Assembly (NCBI GenBank): GCA_028281065.1
Contig: JANQKN010000160.1
Span: forward strand, 1 to 64,000
Reading direction: 5' to 3'
Source of the DNA: Flavobacteriaceae bacterium
Lineage (GTDB): Bacteria > Bacteroidota > Bacteroidia > Flavobacteriales > Flavobacteriaceae
DNA length: 64,000 bases
Below are positions 9,595 to 17,531 of the stretch, piece by piece. Every line of letters starts with the position of its first letter. Within the stretch, counting starts at the first letter, position 1. The notes below the pieces were generated by a model. That model was not told the origin of the DNA and made no database searches. It worked only from the letters and a program-made list of their open reading frames with translations. Position numbers and translations under genes: made by a program.

Positions 9595-10803
9595 ATGTTA
9601 GAAATGAAAGTTCCCTCACCGGGAGAATCCATTACCGAAGTAGAAATAGCACAGTGGTTGGTAGAAGATGGTGATTATGTAGAAAAAGACCAAGCCATTG
9701 CCGAAGTGGACAGTGATAAAGCTACCTTGGAACTGCCTGCCGAAGCGAGCGGTATTATTACCCTAAAAGCAGAAGAAGGCGATGCGGTAGCCGTTGGGGA
9801 GGTTGTATGTTTAATCGACACCGATGCTCCAAAACCAGAAGGAGTTGGAGCCGATAAGCCTGCTGAGACCAAGAAGGAAGAAGCTCCTAAGAAGGAGGCT
9901 CCTAAAGCACCCGAGAAAAAATCGTATGCTACAGGAACCCCATCTCCCGCAGCAAAAAAGATACTTGATGAAAAAGGTGTTGATGCTGCTAGTGTAAAAG
10001 GTACGGGACGCGATGGTAGAATTACCAAGAGCGATGCTATGGATGCCACTCCATCCATGGGGACACCTGGAAACGGAAGCCGTGGAAGTGAGCGTAAAAA
10101 ACTTTCCATGCTTCGTAGAAAAGTTGCAGAGCGTTTGGTTTCTGCCAAGAACGAAACGGCCATGCTTACTACTTTTAATGAAGTAGACATGAGCCCTATT
10201 TTCGAGCTGAGAAAAGAATACAAGGAAACCTTTAAGGCCAAGCATGGTGTAAGCCTTGGTTTTATGTCTTTCTTCACCTTAGCAGTGGTTCGCGCATTGG
10301 AGCTGTATCCGGATGTAAACTCCATGATCGATGGTGATTATAAAATAACTTACGACTTTAAGGATATTTCCATTGCGGTTTCTGGTCCTAAAGGTCTCAT
10401 GGTACCTGTTATTAGAAATGCCGAAAACCTAACCTTTAGAGGTGTGGAAGCTGAAGTAAAGCGATTGGCATTGCGAGCTAGGGACGGACAAATAACTGTA
10501 GACGAGATGACGGGAGGAACCTTTACCATTTCCAATGGTGGGGTATTTGGAAGTATGCTATCCACCCCTATCATCAACCCACCGCAATCCGGAATTTTAG
10601 GAATGCACAATATTGTAGAGCGTCCCATTGTACGCGATGGCGAGATTGTAATTGCCCCTATCATGTTTGTGGCATTGAGTTACGATCATAGAATCATTGA
10701 TGGCCGTGAATCTGTAGGGTTCTTGGTAGCGGTAAAAGAGGCGTTGGAAAACCCAGTTGAGCTATTGATGAACAACGATATAGAACGTGCCTTGGAATTA
10801 TAA
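9595..10803 (+). CDS. sucB: Dihydrolipoyllysine succinyltransferase (2-oxoglutarate dehydrogenase E2)
   Basis: The E2 core of the 2-oxoglutarate dehydrogenase complex, 402 residues. The N-terminal lipoyl domain holds the lipoylated lysine in VDSDKATLELPA (Lys43). A charged Pro/Ala/Lys/Glu linker follows (about 80-105), then the E3/E1-binding domain (SPAAKKILDEKGVDAASVKG), and the catalytic domain from about residue 160 with the active-site signature YDHRIIDGRE. It lies 25 bases after sucA with a strong terminator just beyond, so sucA-sucB is a complete two-gene operon. Confidence 0.98.
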   Translation: MLEMKVPSPGESITEVEIAQWLVEDGDYVEKDQAIAEVDSDKATLELPAEASGIITLKAEEGDAVAVGEVVCLIDTDAPKPEGVGADKPAETKKEEAPKKEAPKAPEKKSYATGTPSPAAKKILDEKGVDAASVKGTGRDGRITKSDAMDATPSMGTPGNGSRGSERKKLSMLRRKVAERLVSAKNETAMLTTFNEVDMSPIFELRKEYKETFKAKHGVSLGFMSFFTLAVVRALELYPDVNSMIDGDYKITYDFKDISIAVSGPKGLMVPVIRNAENLTFRGVEAEVKRLALRARDGQITVDEMTGGTFTISNGGVFGSMLSTPIINPPQSGILGMHNIVERPIVRDGEIVIAPIMFVALSYDHRIIDGRESVGFLVAVKEALENPVELLMNNDIERALEL

Positions 10804-10828
10804 TTGCCAAGACATTGTGAAGAAAGAA

Positions 10829-10859
10829 AAAAACCAGCCTATAAAGGGCTGGTTTTTTT
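10829..10859 (+). terminator. Rho-independent terminator of sucAB
   Basis: Stem arms AACCAGCC (10832-10839) and GGCTGGTT (10847-10854) with a 7-base loop are followed by a run of T. It sits 26 bases past the sucB stop. Confidence 0.9.
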
Positions 10860-10893
10860 ATGAAAACTTGGTTAGTTAGTTGAAAAAATTAAC

Positions 10894-11031
10894 TCAAGAA
10901 TATGAAACAATGTAATTAAGAATATTCAGTGCAATCATGCCAGAGGCTACTAAGATCACCGAATAGAACAACCATTTGCTTTCAATTCCTTTCCACATTT
11001 TCTTCTGCTGCAAAATATTGTCCTTTTTCAT
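10894..11031 (-). CDS. Small single-pass membrane protein, unknown
   Basis: 45 residues from an ATG at 11031 (MKKDNILQQKKMWKGIESKW), followed by one clear transmembrane helix (LFYSVILVASGMIALNILNYI) and a short tail. An upstream in-frame start at 11079 would add 16 residues. It lies 53 bases after the LuxR-type regulator stop on the same strand and may be co-transcribed with the two-component genes. The charged-then-hydrophobic layout supports a real gene; no family is recognised. Confidence 0.5.
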   Translation of the reverse strand: MKKDNILQQKKMWKGIESKWLFYSVILVASGMIALNILNYIVSYS

Positions 11032-11084
11032 GATGTAAAAATGGGCAATATTATCTTGAAAGTAAATACGTACAAACACGTAAT

Positions 11085-11717
11085 TTATTGAAGCTTATCC
11101 TGATGCTCTTTCGCCCAAATGAGTAGACTGTTGGTTTTGGGCTCCAATTTTAGTTTGGTAATAATGTTGCTTCGGTGCTTTTCTACCGTTCGGTAAGAGA
11201 TAAAGAGAAGGTTGGCAATCTCTTTATTGGTTTTGTCCTTGGCAATGAGTTTCAGGATCTTTTTTTCGGAAGGGGTAAGCAACTGTAACTCTTCGTTGTC
11301 TTCAACATCCTCTGCCAATAGCTCCTTTATTTTAGGACTAAAGTAGGCATTGCCTTCAGAAACTGTCTGGATACAATTTTCAATTTCTTCCAAAGCAAAC
11401 TCTTTAAGGATATAACCAAAGATCTTTAAATCCTTCGCCTCTTTGTAGAGTTCTTTTTCCTTGTGAAAAGTGATGAGTACAATTTTGGTATCGATCCTAT
11501 TGCTATGGCATTTTTTTGCGATTTCTATGCCAGACATAAAAGGCATTTGGATATCCAGGATGGCAATATCGGGATTCAGCCTATTGATAAGGTTAAAGGC
11601 TTCCCGGCCATTTTCACCACTACCCACAACATTATAACCCTTCTCCAATAAAAAATCGCTTAGACCTTTCAAGAGAAGCGGGTGGTCATCGGCTATGATA
11701 ATGGATTTGTTTTTCAT
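11085..11717 (-). CDS. NarL/LuxR-family response regulator
   Basis: 210 residues. The receiver domain (about 5-120) has the acidic pair Asp10-Asp11, the phosphoacceptor Asp55 (IAILDIQMP) and the conserved Lys in GYILKE. The C-terminal LuxR HTH (about 147-205) includes LTPSEKKILKLIA, NKEIANLLFIS and RTVEKHRSNI. Its start overlaps the histidine kinase stop by 4 bases (ATGA), so the pair is translationally coupled and the kinase is its cognate partner. Target genes are unknown. Confidence 0.95.
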   Translation of the reverse strand: MKNKSIIIADDHPLLLKGLSDFLLEKGYNVVGSGENGREAFNLINRLNPDIAILDIQMPFMSGIEIAKKCHSNRIDTKIVLITFHKEKELYKEAKDLKIFGYILKEFALEEIENCIQTVSEGNAYFSPKIKELLAEDVEDNEELQLLTPSEKKILKLIAKDKTNKEIANLLFISYRTVEKHRSNIITKLKLEPKTNSLLIWAKEHQDKLQ

Positions 11718-13738
11718 GCAATAGGAAATTGAAACTCTATTATGGTCCCGTGGTTTTTCTTGGAGTTGATCTTCATGTGTCCCTTCAGGAATTTAGTGCG
11801 CTCCAACAAGGTTTTTAACCCCAAAGACCTTCGGTTTTGTAGTTTTTCGGAAAAATCAAATCCAATACCATTGTCGCGGATGGTTAGTTTTACTGATTGC
11901 TGTTCGCGTTTTATCTCTACTTTTCCAGCCTCAGCCTTTGCATGCTTTAATATATTGCTAAGGGATTCCTGAACGATTCTATACAGATTCACTTCTTGTT
12001 TCTTGTTGAAAAGGTTGTCGATGTTGTCTATATCCGAAGAAATAAAAAGCGTTGTATTCTCGTCAATTTGATCGATCGTGGTTTCTATGGCTTTTGTAAT
12101 TCCGAGTTCCTGTAACTGAAAAGGATGCAGGTTCCTGGAAATGGCCCTTACTTCTTCGATAGCGGTTTCTACCAAATCCTTGGTTTCGGGATCTTCGTTT
12201 CTTATCACCTTGTTCTTTATAAGCAAAAGACGCTGCCCTAAACCATCGTGAAGGTCTTTGGAGATCCTTTTGCGTTCCTCTTCCTGCGAGACCAACAATT
12301 CCTGACTGAACTTTTCCTGAAGCAGTTTTTTGTTGTTGATCCTCATTCGGTTTCTGTAAAGGATAATCATCCCAAAAATAGAAACCAACAGTATACTAAT
12401 GTACAGGGACTTTCTTTTGGCAGACTGATTGTCTTTTTCCAATAACTGAATATTGGTGTTCTTTTCTATAAGTTCGTTTTCCTTCTTTTCGGTTTCGTAC
12501 AGCGTCTGGTAGTACGCCAAAGTGTTCGATGTCGTCTTGTTAAAGATGGAATCTTTAATACTATTGTATTTTTTCTTGTTTAGGAAGGCATTTTTATAGT
12601 CCTCCTTAGCCGCATATATTTTTGCCAACAGTTCGTAAGAACTCATAATATCTTCCTCGAACTTGAGGGTTTTGGTAGCTTCCAGTTTTTTGTATGCAAA
12701 ATCCAAGGCAGTACTGTATTCCCCCAATGCATAATGATAATTGGCCTTGGCGTAATTGTAAAGACTATTGTTTACAAGGTCACCGGTAGCTGGATTGAAA
12801 CTTTTTTCCATTAATTCCAGATAGGCCTTAGCCTTGTCCACTTTTCCTTCATTGGCATAGTAATCTACCAGATTGGAATACACATAGAGCTTATTGGTAC
12901 TGTTTATTTTCCCTTCGGGAAGGGCATATATGGATTCTTCGGCCTTTAGAAGATAAGCCAGGTATTGTTTTTTATTGCCTTGTTTTTCATAATCCAGGGC
13001 TTGGTTGTAGTAAGTGGTCACCAAATGATGCTCCAGATTAAGTTCCTTTATCTTTTCTATATTTATTTCACGCTCTTCCTTGGCTTTCTTGTAAAAACCG
13101 TTCATGCTGAACATGGCAGTAACCCCCTGTCGGGCATAGAACATGTATTCGTAATCCTTGAGCGACTCAAAATACTCATACGACTTTTTATAGCTTTCAC
13201 CAGCAGGTACGAATTTTCCGAGATTGGAGTAGGCTTGCCCTATAAAAAGGTAAGCGTCGGCTACGTATAAAGAGTCTTTCTCGCTATAACTGCTTATGGC
13301 GTTTTGATAGTCCTTCACTGCCTGTTCCAAATCCAAACGGTAGTTGGCGCCCCCTCGTTTTAAATGAAGGCTCCCGAGTATAAAAGAGTCTTCTATTTTG
13401 TACTTCCTGGCTAGGATGCCGTCTATTAATGTTAGGGTTTTAAGAGGTTCGTTTTTAACCGTGGTAAGGGTATAACTTACATTAATCAGTTTTCGGGCAG
13501 CGGCCTCGATACTGTCCAGTTCTTTGGCCAACTCTATATAGGCAAGGCTGTATTCGGTAAAGATGTCGACATCTACCCTTCGTGATAACTTGATAATAGA
13601 ATCCATGGCAGCCAGCTTTTCCAAGGGGTCGCTGCTGCTTTTTACAAGGTCTTTATAGACTTCAATTTCCTGTGCCTGCAATGTATTGCAGAAGGAAAAA
13701 GAAAGCACTATTATAAGTAACTTGAGGCGGGTCAACAT
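11714..13738 (-). CDS. TPR-containing sensor histidine kinase (HisKA_3 type)
   Basis: 674 residues: a signal sequence (LLIIVLSFSFCNTLQAQ), a periplasmic sensor of TPR-like repeats (about 40-430), one transmembrane helix (about 446-462, ISILLVSIFGMIILYR), a short coiled coil, the NarX/DesK-type H-box (ERKRISKDLHDGLGQ, His near 494) and a C-terminal HATPase (RDNGIGFDF, GLKTLLERTKFLKG). Kinases of this build are common in Flavobacteriia. It phosphorylates the overlapping downstream LuxR-type regulator. The stimulus is unknown; TPRs suggest a protein or peptide partner. Confidence 0.94.
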   Translation of the reverse strand: MLTRLKLLIIVLSFSFCNTLQAQEIEVYKDLVKSSSDPLEKLAAMDSIIKLSRRVDVDIFTEYSLAYIELAKELDSIEAAARKLINVSYTLTTVKNEPLKTLTLIDGILARKYKIEDSFILGSLHLKRGGANYRLDLEQAVKDYQNAISSYSEKDSLYVADAYLFIGQAYSNLGKFVPAGESYKKSYEYFESLKDYEYMFYARQGVTAMFSMNGFYKKAKEEREINIEKIKELNLEHHLVTTYYNQALDYEKQGNKKQYLAYLLKAEESIYALPEGKINSTNKLYVYSNLVDYYANEGKVDKAKAYLELMEKSFNPATGDLVNNSLYNYAKANYHYALGEYSTALDFAYKKLEATKTLKFEEDIMSSYELLAKIYAAKEDYKNAFLNKKKYNSIKDSIFNKTTSNTLAYYQTLYETEKKENELIEKNTNIQLLEKDNQSAKRKSLYISILLVSIFGMIILYRNRMRINNKKLLQEKFSQELLVSQEEERKRISKDLHDGLGQRLLLIKNKVIRNEDPETKDLVETAIEEVRAISRNLHPFQLQELGITKAIETTIDQIDENTTLFISSDIDNIDNLFNKKQEVNLYRIVQESLSNILKHAKAEAGKVEIKREQQSVKLTIRDNGIGFDFSEKLQNRRSLGLKTLLERTKFLKGHMKINSKKNHGTIIEFQFPIA

Positions 13739-13791
13739 TAAAAAATTTTTAAGAAATATAAATAAAAAAAATTAAGGCATACGCCTTATTA

Positions 13792-14229
13792 TTATCTAAT
13801 ATAAATACAATTTCTTCCATAGTCGATAATAGCCCGAAGCTTTTTTAAAAGATCGGCTCCAAGAATGCCATCGACAGCAGGTTCGGAGACCTGTTCCAAG
13901 GCGTCGTTTACATGGGTAAGATTAAACAGGATGAACTCCTGCTTGGCAAGAGTGATGCCTCCAATTTTCAATACATTTTCCTTGGTGATTTCGGTTTCCA
14001 TACCCGTTGCGCCAGCCCCAGCCGCTTTTATGTCGCTTTTTTCGCTTTTCAGCAGAAAATCTGTGGCACTGTGCATTCCAATACAACTGGTAGAGGCCCC
14101 GGTATCTACAATAAATTGCCCTGTAATCCCATTAATGGATAGAGTCATTTTATAATGGCCTGTACTTAGTTTTTTGAGGGGGATCCTCGTAAATTTTTTT
14201 TGCTCTAGAAAGTTTCGTAAGGTTGTCAA
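13792..14229 (-). CDS. Retropepsin-like aspartyl protease (clan AA)
   Basis: The catalytic signature FIVDTGASTSCIG is followed by the second conserved stretch AVDGILGADLLKKL, as in single-domain bacterial retropepsins. I use a TTG start at 14229 (145 residues, MTTLRNFLEQKKFTRIPLKK). The longer frame back to 14256 would include the gene's own -7 box (TATCTTTG on the minus strand, 14241-14248), so those codons are unlikely to be transcribed. No signal peptide is evident, so it probably acts in the cytoplasm as a homodimer. Substrate unknown. Divergent from the TatD gene. Confidence 0.82.
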   Translation of the reverse strand: MTTLRNFLEQKKFTRIPLKKLSTGHYKMTLSINGITGQFIVDTGASTSCIGMHSATDFLLKSEKSDIKAAGAGATGMETEITKENVLKIGGITLAKQEFILFNLTHVNDALEQVSEPAVDGILGADLLKKLRAIIDYGRNCIYIR

Positions 14230-14240
14230 TTGTTTTTTTA

Positions 14241-14248
14241 CAAAGATA
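14241..14248 (-). promoter_or_regulatory. -7 box of the retropepsin gene
   Basis: On the minus strand TATCTTTG fits TAnnTTTG. Transcription would start near 14236, consistent with the TTG start at 14229. The box is 14 bases from the opposite-strand TatD -7 box, so the two promoters overlap face to face. Confidence 0.6.
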
Positions 14249-14261
14249 GACAACAAAATAC

Positions 14262-14269
14262 TAGCTTTG
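14262..14269 (+). promoter_or_regulatory. -7 box of the TatD gene, implying a leaderless mRNA
   Basis: TAGCTTTG matches TAnnTTTG and ends only 4 bases before the ATG at 14274. With the usual distance from a -7 box, the transcript would begin at or next to the start codon. Confidence 0.6.
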
Positions 14270-14273
14270 CGCT

Positions 14274-15038
14274 ATGTTAACAGACACCCATACCCACTTG
14301 TACAGTGAGGCATTCGATGACGATCGTGATGCCATCATGCAACGGGCTTTCCAGGAAGGCATAGAACGGTTTTTTATCCCTGCCATAGATTCGGGCTATA
14401 CCGATGCCATGTATGCTTTAGAGCAAGCCTATCCCGAACATGTTTTTCTTATGATGGGGCTTCACCCTACATCGGTAAAGGATAATTTTGAAGAAGAATT
14501 GGCGCATGTGGAAGCGCAGTTCGAAAAAAGGAAGTTTGTGGCAGTGGGTGAGATCGGTATCGATCTGTATTGGGACACGTCAACCCTGGAAATTCAGAAG
14601 ATTGCTTTTAAAAAGCAGATTCAATTGGCCAAGAAATACGGTATTCCTATTGTGATTCATTGTAGGGAGTCTTTCGATGAGATTTTTGAAGTATTGGAAA
14701 CCGAAAGGGGCGATTCCCTGTACGGGATATTTCACTGCTTCACGGGTACCTTGGAGCAAGCCCACCGAGCCATTGGATTTAATATGAAATTAGGCATTGG
14801 CGGTGTGGCTACTTTTAAAAATGGAAAAATAGATCAATTTCTGAAGGAGATCCCACTGGAACATATTGTTTTGGAAACAGATTCCCCGTATCTTTCGCCG
14901 GTCCCGTATAGGGGCAAAAGGAATGAAAGTAGTTACCTGGTTTTGGTTTGTAAAAAACTTTCGGAGATCTACGGATTGCCGGAAGCAGAGATCGCTAGGG
15001 TAACGACAGAAAATTCAAAAAACGTATTTGGTGTGTAA
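14274..15038 (+). CDS. TatD-family metal-dependent hydrolase (DNase)
   Basis: 254 residues with the full TatD metal site: DTHTHLY near the N-terminus, GEIGIDLYWD (Glu and Asp), VIHCRES, FHCFTG and LETDSPYL with the last catalytic Asp. Family members are 3'-5' exonucleases or DNases in DNA repair and turnover, and the specific substrate here is not visible. The stop codon is directly followed by the asparaginase ATG (TAAATG), so the two form an operon. Confidence 0.95.
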   Translation: MLTDTHTHLYSEAFDDDRDAIMQRAFQEGIERFFIPAIDSGYTDAMYALEQAYPEHVFLMMGLHPTSVKDNFEEELAHVEAQFEKRKFVAVGEIGIDLYWDTSTLEIQKIAFKKQIQLAKKYGIPIVIHCRESFDEIFEVLETERGDSLYGIFHCFTGTLEQAHRAIGFNMKLGIGGVATFKNGKIDQFLKEIPLEHIVLETDSPYLSPVPYRGKRNESSYLVLVCKKLSEIYGLPEAEIARVTTENSKNVFGV

Positions 15039-16067
15039 ATGAACCAGCCACCCAACATATTACTCATCTATACCGGGGGAACCATTGGTATGATCAAGGA
15101 CTTTGAAACTGGAGCTTTGAAGAACTTCAATTTCGATGACCTCCTGCAGCACATCCCAGAATTGCAGCTATTGGATTGTGTGATCGAAACCCGAAGCTTT
15201 CCTAAGCCCATAGATAGTTCCAACATGAACGTTGCTTATTGGGTAGATCTGGCAACGATTATAGAAGAATCCTACGATCGTTTCGATGGTTTTGTGGTGC
15301 TTCATGGGAGCGATACCATGTCGTATACCGCTTCTGCACTTAGTTTTATGCTGCAGCACCTTGCCAAGCCTGTAATCTTTACAGGGTCCCAATTGCCCAT
15401 AGGGGATTTGCGGACCGATGCCAAGGAAAACCTGATCACCTCCATACAGATTGCGGCATTGTGCGAAAAAGGGAAGCCTAAGATTGCTGAGGTAGGCCTT
15501 TATTTTGAATACAAACTCTACAGAGCCAACCGTACGACCAAGATCACTGCAGAGCATTTCGAAGCTTTTGCATCGCTTAACTATCCCCCTTTGGCTGAGA
15601 GTGGTGTACATCTGTCCATTAACGAAGCGGCACTCTTAAAGCCCAACCGTAGGAAGAAACTGAAGGTGCATAAAAATCTGGAGTCCCACATTGTGTTGAT
15701 GAAGATGTTCCCTGGGATGGATCGTGATACGATTGCCCATATCTTTTCCTTTAGCAATATGAAAGGGCTTGTGTTGGAAACCTATGGAAGCGGTAACGTA
15801 ACCAGCGAAAAATGGTTCCTGGACCTATTGCGAGGGGTGTCCCAACGGGGTATTCCCATCGTGAATGTTACCCAGTGTTCGGGAGGCAGTGTGGATATGG
15901 GACTGTATGAAACCAGTGTGGGTCTTAAAAAGCTGGGTGTTATATCGGGTAAGGATATAACAACAGAGGCTGCATTGGCTAAGTTTATGTATCTATTGGG
16001 GCAGGATATCCCTGCCGAAAACTTCAAGATATTTTTCGAAACCCCGCTTCGTGGGGAGATGATGTAA
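15039..16067 (+). CDS. ansA: Type I (cytoplasmic) L-asparaginase
   Basis: Hydrolyses L-asparagine to aspartate and ammonia. It has 342 residues without a signal peptide. The N-terminal catalytic motif is IYTGGTIGM, the second HGSDTMSYTA, with FTGSQLPIG in between; the C-terminal domain holds the allosteric-type region seen in type I enzymes (VLETYGSGN, NVTQCSGGSVDMGLYE). Directly follows the TatD gene. It is unrelated to the glycosylasparaginase at 46.3 kb. Confidence 0.95.
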   Translation: MNQPPNILLIYTGGTIGMIKDFETGALKNFNFDDLLQHIPELQLLDCVIETRSFPKPIDSSNMNVAYWVDLATIIEESYDRFDGFVVLHGSDTMSYTASALSFMLQHLAKPVIFTGSQLPIGDLRTDAKENLITSIQIAALCEKGKPKIAEVGLYFEYKLYRANRTTKITAEHFEAFASLNYPPLAESGVHLSINEAALLKPNRRKKLKVHKNLESHIVLMKMFPGMDRDTIAHIFSFSNMKGLVLETYGSGNVTSEKWFLDLLRGVSQRGIPIVNVTQCSGGSVDMGLYETSVGLKKLGVISGKDITTEAALAKFMYLLGQDIPAENFKIFFETPLRGEMM

Positions 16068-16108
16068 GAAATCGTTGCGGTTATTGTTTTCAACCACAAA
16101 ATTTTTGT

Positions 16109-16116
16109 TATTTTTG
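16109..16116 (+). promoter_or_regulatory. -7 box of tRNA-Ser
   Basis: TATTTTTG fits TAnnTTTG, with TTG at 16084-16086 placed 22 bases upstream. It lies 36 bases before the mature tRNA 5' end. Confidence 0.6.
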
Positions 16117-16152
16117 CATCCCTTTTCACCTGTATTGGTAAAGTGGAAATTT

Positions 16153-16240
16153 AGAGAGGTGGCCGAGTGGTCGAAGGCGCACGCCTGGAAAGTGTGTATA
16201 CGCCAAAAGCGTATCGAGGGTTCGAATCCCTTCCTCTCTG
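16153..16240 (+). tRNA. tRNA-Ser (anticodon GGA)
   Basis: An 88-base class II tRNA. The acceptor arms are AGAGAGG and CCTCTCT with discriminator G. The anticodon loop in GCCTGGAAAGT gives GGA, a long variable arm is present (TATACGCCAAAAGCGTATC), and the T loop is TTCGAATC. CCA is not encoded. A terminator follows within 12 bases. Confidence 0.97.
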
Positions 16241-16251
16241 CAACAAAAACT

Positions 16252-16300
16252 AAGCCAAAATGTCCAAGCTTGCTTGAGCATTTTGGCTTCGTGTTTTTTG
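16252..16300 (+). terminator. Terminator of tRNA-Ser
   Basis: Perfect arms AAGCCAAAATG (16252-16262) and CATTTTGGCTT (16279-16289) enclose an inner CAAG/CTTG stem and are followed by GTGTTTTTTG. Confidence 0.85.
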
Positions 16301-16392
16301 TAAATCACGCAGCGATTTGCTGTTGTGAGACTCACCTTTGGATCACCTTAAATAATCCAAAGCCCGGAAAAGGAGTGGAAACGTTTCCTCCT

Positions 16393-16686
16393 TTATCCCA
16401 CATCCTTCCCCTGGACTTCCTGTAATTTTTGTATGAGTTCTTGTTTGGCCTGTGCCTTTTTACGGGCCAATTCCTGATAGTGTGTAGCTGCTTTTGCAAT
16501 GCCTTCTTCTATAATGTCATGGGATATACCACCATTGAGCACATTGGAGATGTGGCTTTTGGAATAGGGTTGGCCATTGTCCTTTGTAATATTGTTGTTT
16601 ATGAAGTAGGTATGGATGGCAGAGAGGGCCCTTGTCCCAATAACTTGTTTGATCAACTTCTTTTCCTGTTCCGTAATCATAGACAT
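16393..16686 (-). CDS. Small HTH-like protein of unknown function
   Basis: 97 residues (95 if the second ATG at 16680 is used). The region NGQPYSKSHISNVLNGGISH resembles an HTH recognition helix, preceded by a helical segment and followed by a charged, Gln/Lys-rich coiled C-terminus (QELARKKAQAKQELIQKLQE). I do not recognise a named family. It lies divergently from the XRE gene, with the XRE -7 box inside the gap, so it could be a local regulator. DNA binding is inference only. Confidence 0.65.
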   Translation of the reverse strand: MSMITEQEKKLIKQVIGTRALSAIHTYFINNNITKDNGQPYSKSHISNVLNGGISHDIIEEGIAKAATHYQELARKKAQAKQELIQKLQEVQGKDVG

Positions 16687-16717
16687 TCAGTTATTGTGGG
16701 GGTAGGTATTTTAGTGT

Positions 16718-16725
16718 TATATTTG
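16718..16725 (+). promoter_or_regulatory. -7 box upstream of the XRE gene
   Basis: TATATTTG fits TAnnTTTG, with TTG at 16694-16696 placed 21 bases upstream. It predicts a transcript starting near 16731, about 80 bases before the XRE coding region, so the frame upstream of 16944 is transcribed. Confidence 0.6.
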
Positions 16726-16811
16726 TGTAAGTGTTGTTTAAAAGTTATTCATTAATAACAAAGTTTGAAAAAAATATAATCATTTCCTAATAAATTGATT
16801 AAATAATCGAC

Positions 16812-17231
16812 ATTAAAACCTACATAGCACCCAATCTTATTTACCTACGCGAACTTACCGGAAAAACCCAAACCGAATTTGGAGCGCTTTTCAACCTTTC
16901 CCGTGGCAAGATTAATTCCTACGAAGGGAACAGTGAGCCCAAAGTGGTGAAGCTTATAGAGATTGCACGGTATTTCTGTATTTCGGTGGAAACCTTGGTG
17001 TTGGTAGACTTGCGGGAAAAGAATTTCAAACTAAAACCCGAAACGAGCCTATGGGTAAATGAACCCCCTGCCGATTATGTGGTTTTAAATGAAGAACGTT
17101 TAGACGATATTGCCGATTTTATCACCGACAACCATGAGGAGTTGCTCAAGAATAAAACCTACCGTTTTTGGTTCGAGAAAGAAGTGTACCAAAACTCCTT
17201 AAAAGTCCTCAAAGAAAAGAAGGCGAAATAG
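16812..17231 (+). CDS. XRE-family HTH transcriptional regulator with a non-standard start codon
   Basis: The HTH_3 domain is plain in translation: NLIYLRELTGKTQTEFGALF, then NLSRGKINSYEGNSEPKVVK, encoded from about 16833. The in-frame stop upstream is at 16800-16802, and between it and the first GTG (16944) no ATG, GTG, TTG or CTG exists in frame. A start at 16944 would delete the whole HTH. The candidates are therefore ATT at 16812 (MKTYIAPN, 139 residues), ATC at 16806 or ATA at 16803. The C-terminal half has no recognised domain. Either initiation is at a rare AUU/AUA/AUC codon or the gene has lost its start. Divergent from the small HTH-like gene. Confidence 0.7.
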   Translation: MKTYIAPNLIYLRELTGKTQTEFGALFNLSRGKINSYEGNSEPKVVKLIEIARYFCISVETLVLVDLREKNFKLKPETSLWVNEPPADYVVLNEERLDDIADFITDNHEELLKNKTYRFWFEKEVYQNSLKVLKEKKAK

Positions 17232-17531
17232 CGCCTGATTTCCCTCCTGTTTTTATACCTTAATATATAGCACTCCCAAAAAGGAAAATGGCACAATCTC
17301 CCATTACTTCCAAAAAATATTTATTTGTGTAGGAAAATGCCCCTTAATTTATAAACCAAGGGTAATGTATTGGGCAATATTATGTTAAAAAAGTCGATTT
17401 AAAACAGGATCGTATATTTTTGGAAAGGATATTGTGGGAAAGCCCGTAGAATCTTATTATTATTGTACAATAACTAATTATTTTTATATCTTTAAACCTT
17501 TAACTAAAAACAAACTTTTAAGTCGATAGCA
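17232..17531. other. 300-base intergenic region before the ExbB operon
   Basis: No coding frame stands out. It contains an imperfect dyad CCCTT/AAGGG (17341-17362) and the likely exbB promoter near its end. Nothing else is supported. Confidence 0.5.
17463..17494 (+). promoter_or_regulatory. Probable promoter of the exbB operon
   Basis: TTG (17463-17465), a 21-base spacer and TATCTTTA (17487-17494), one base off TAnnTTTG. The leader to the exbB ATG is about 33 bases. The same TATCTTTA octamer precedes the PorT-like gene (19978-19985) and asnS (minus strand, 24355-24362), so it may be a common variant here. Confidence 0.45.

Noticed and set aside
9675..10325. 216-residue frame antisense to sucB
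   Set aside because: It is a Ser/Ala-rich mirror of the sucB codon pattern; sucB is certain in the other strand.
16812..16943. Frameshift as explanation for the missing XRE start
   Set aside because: The other two frames hit stops within the same 15 bases upstream and contain no ATG near the junction, so no single indel restores a start.
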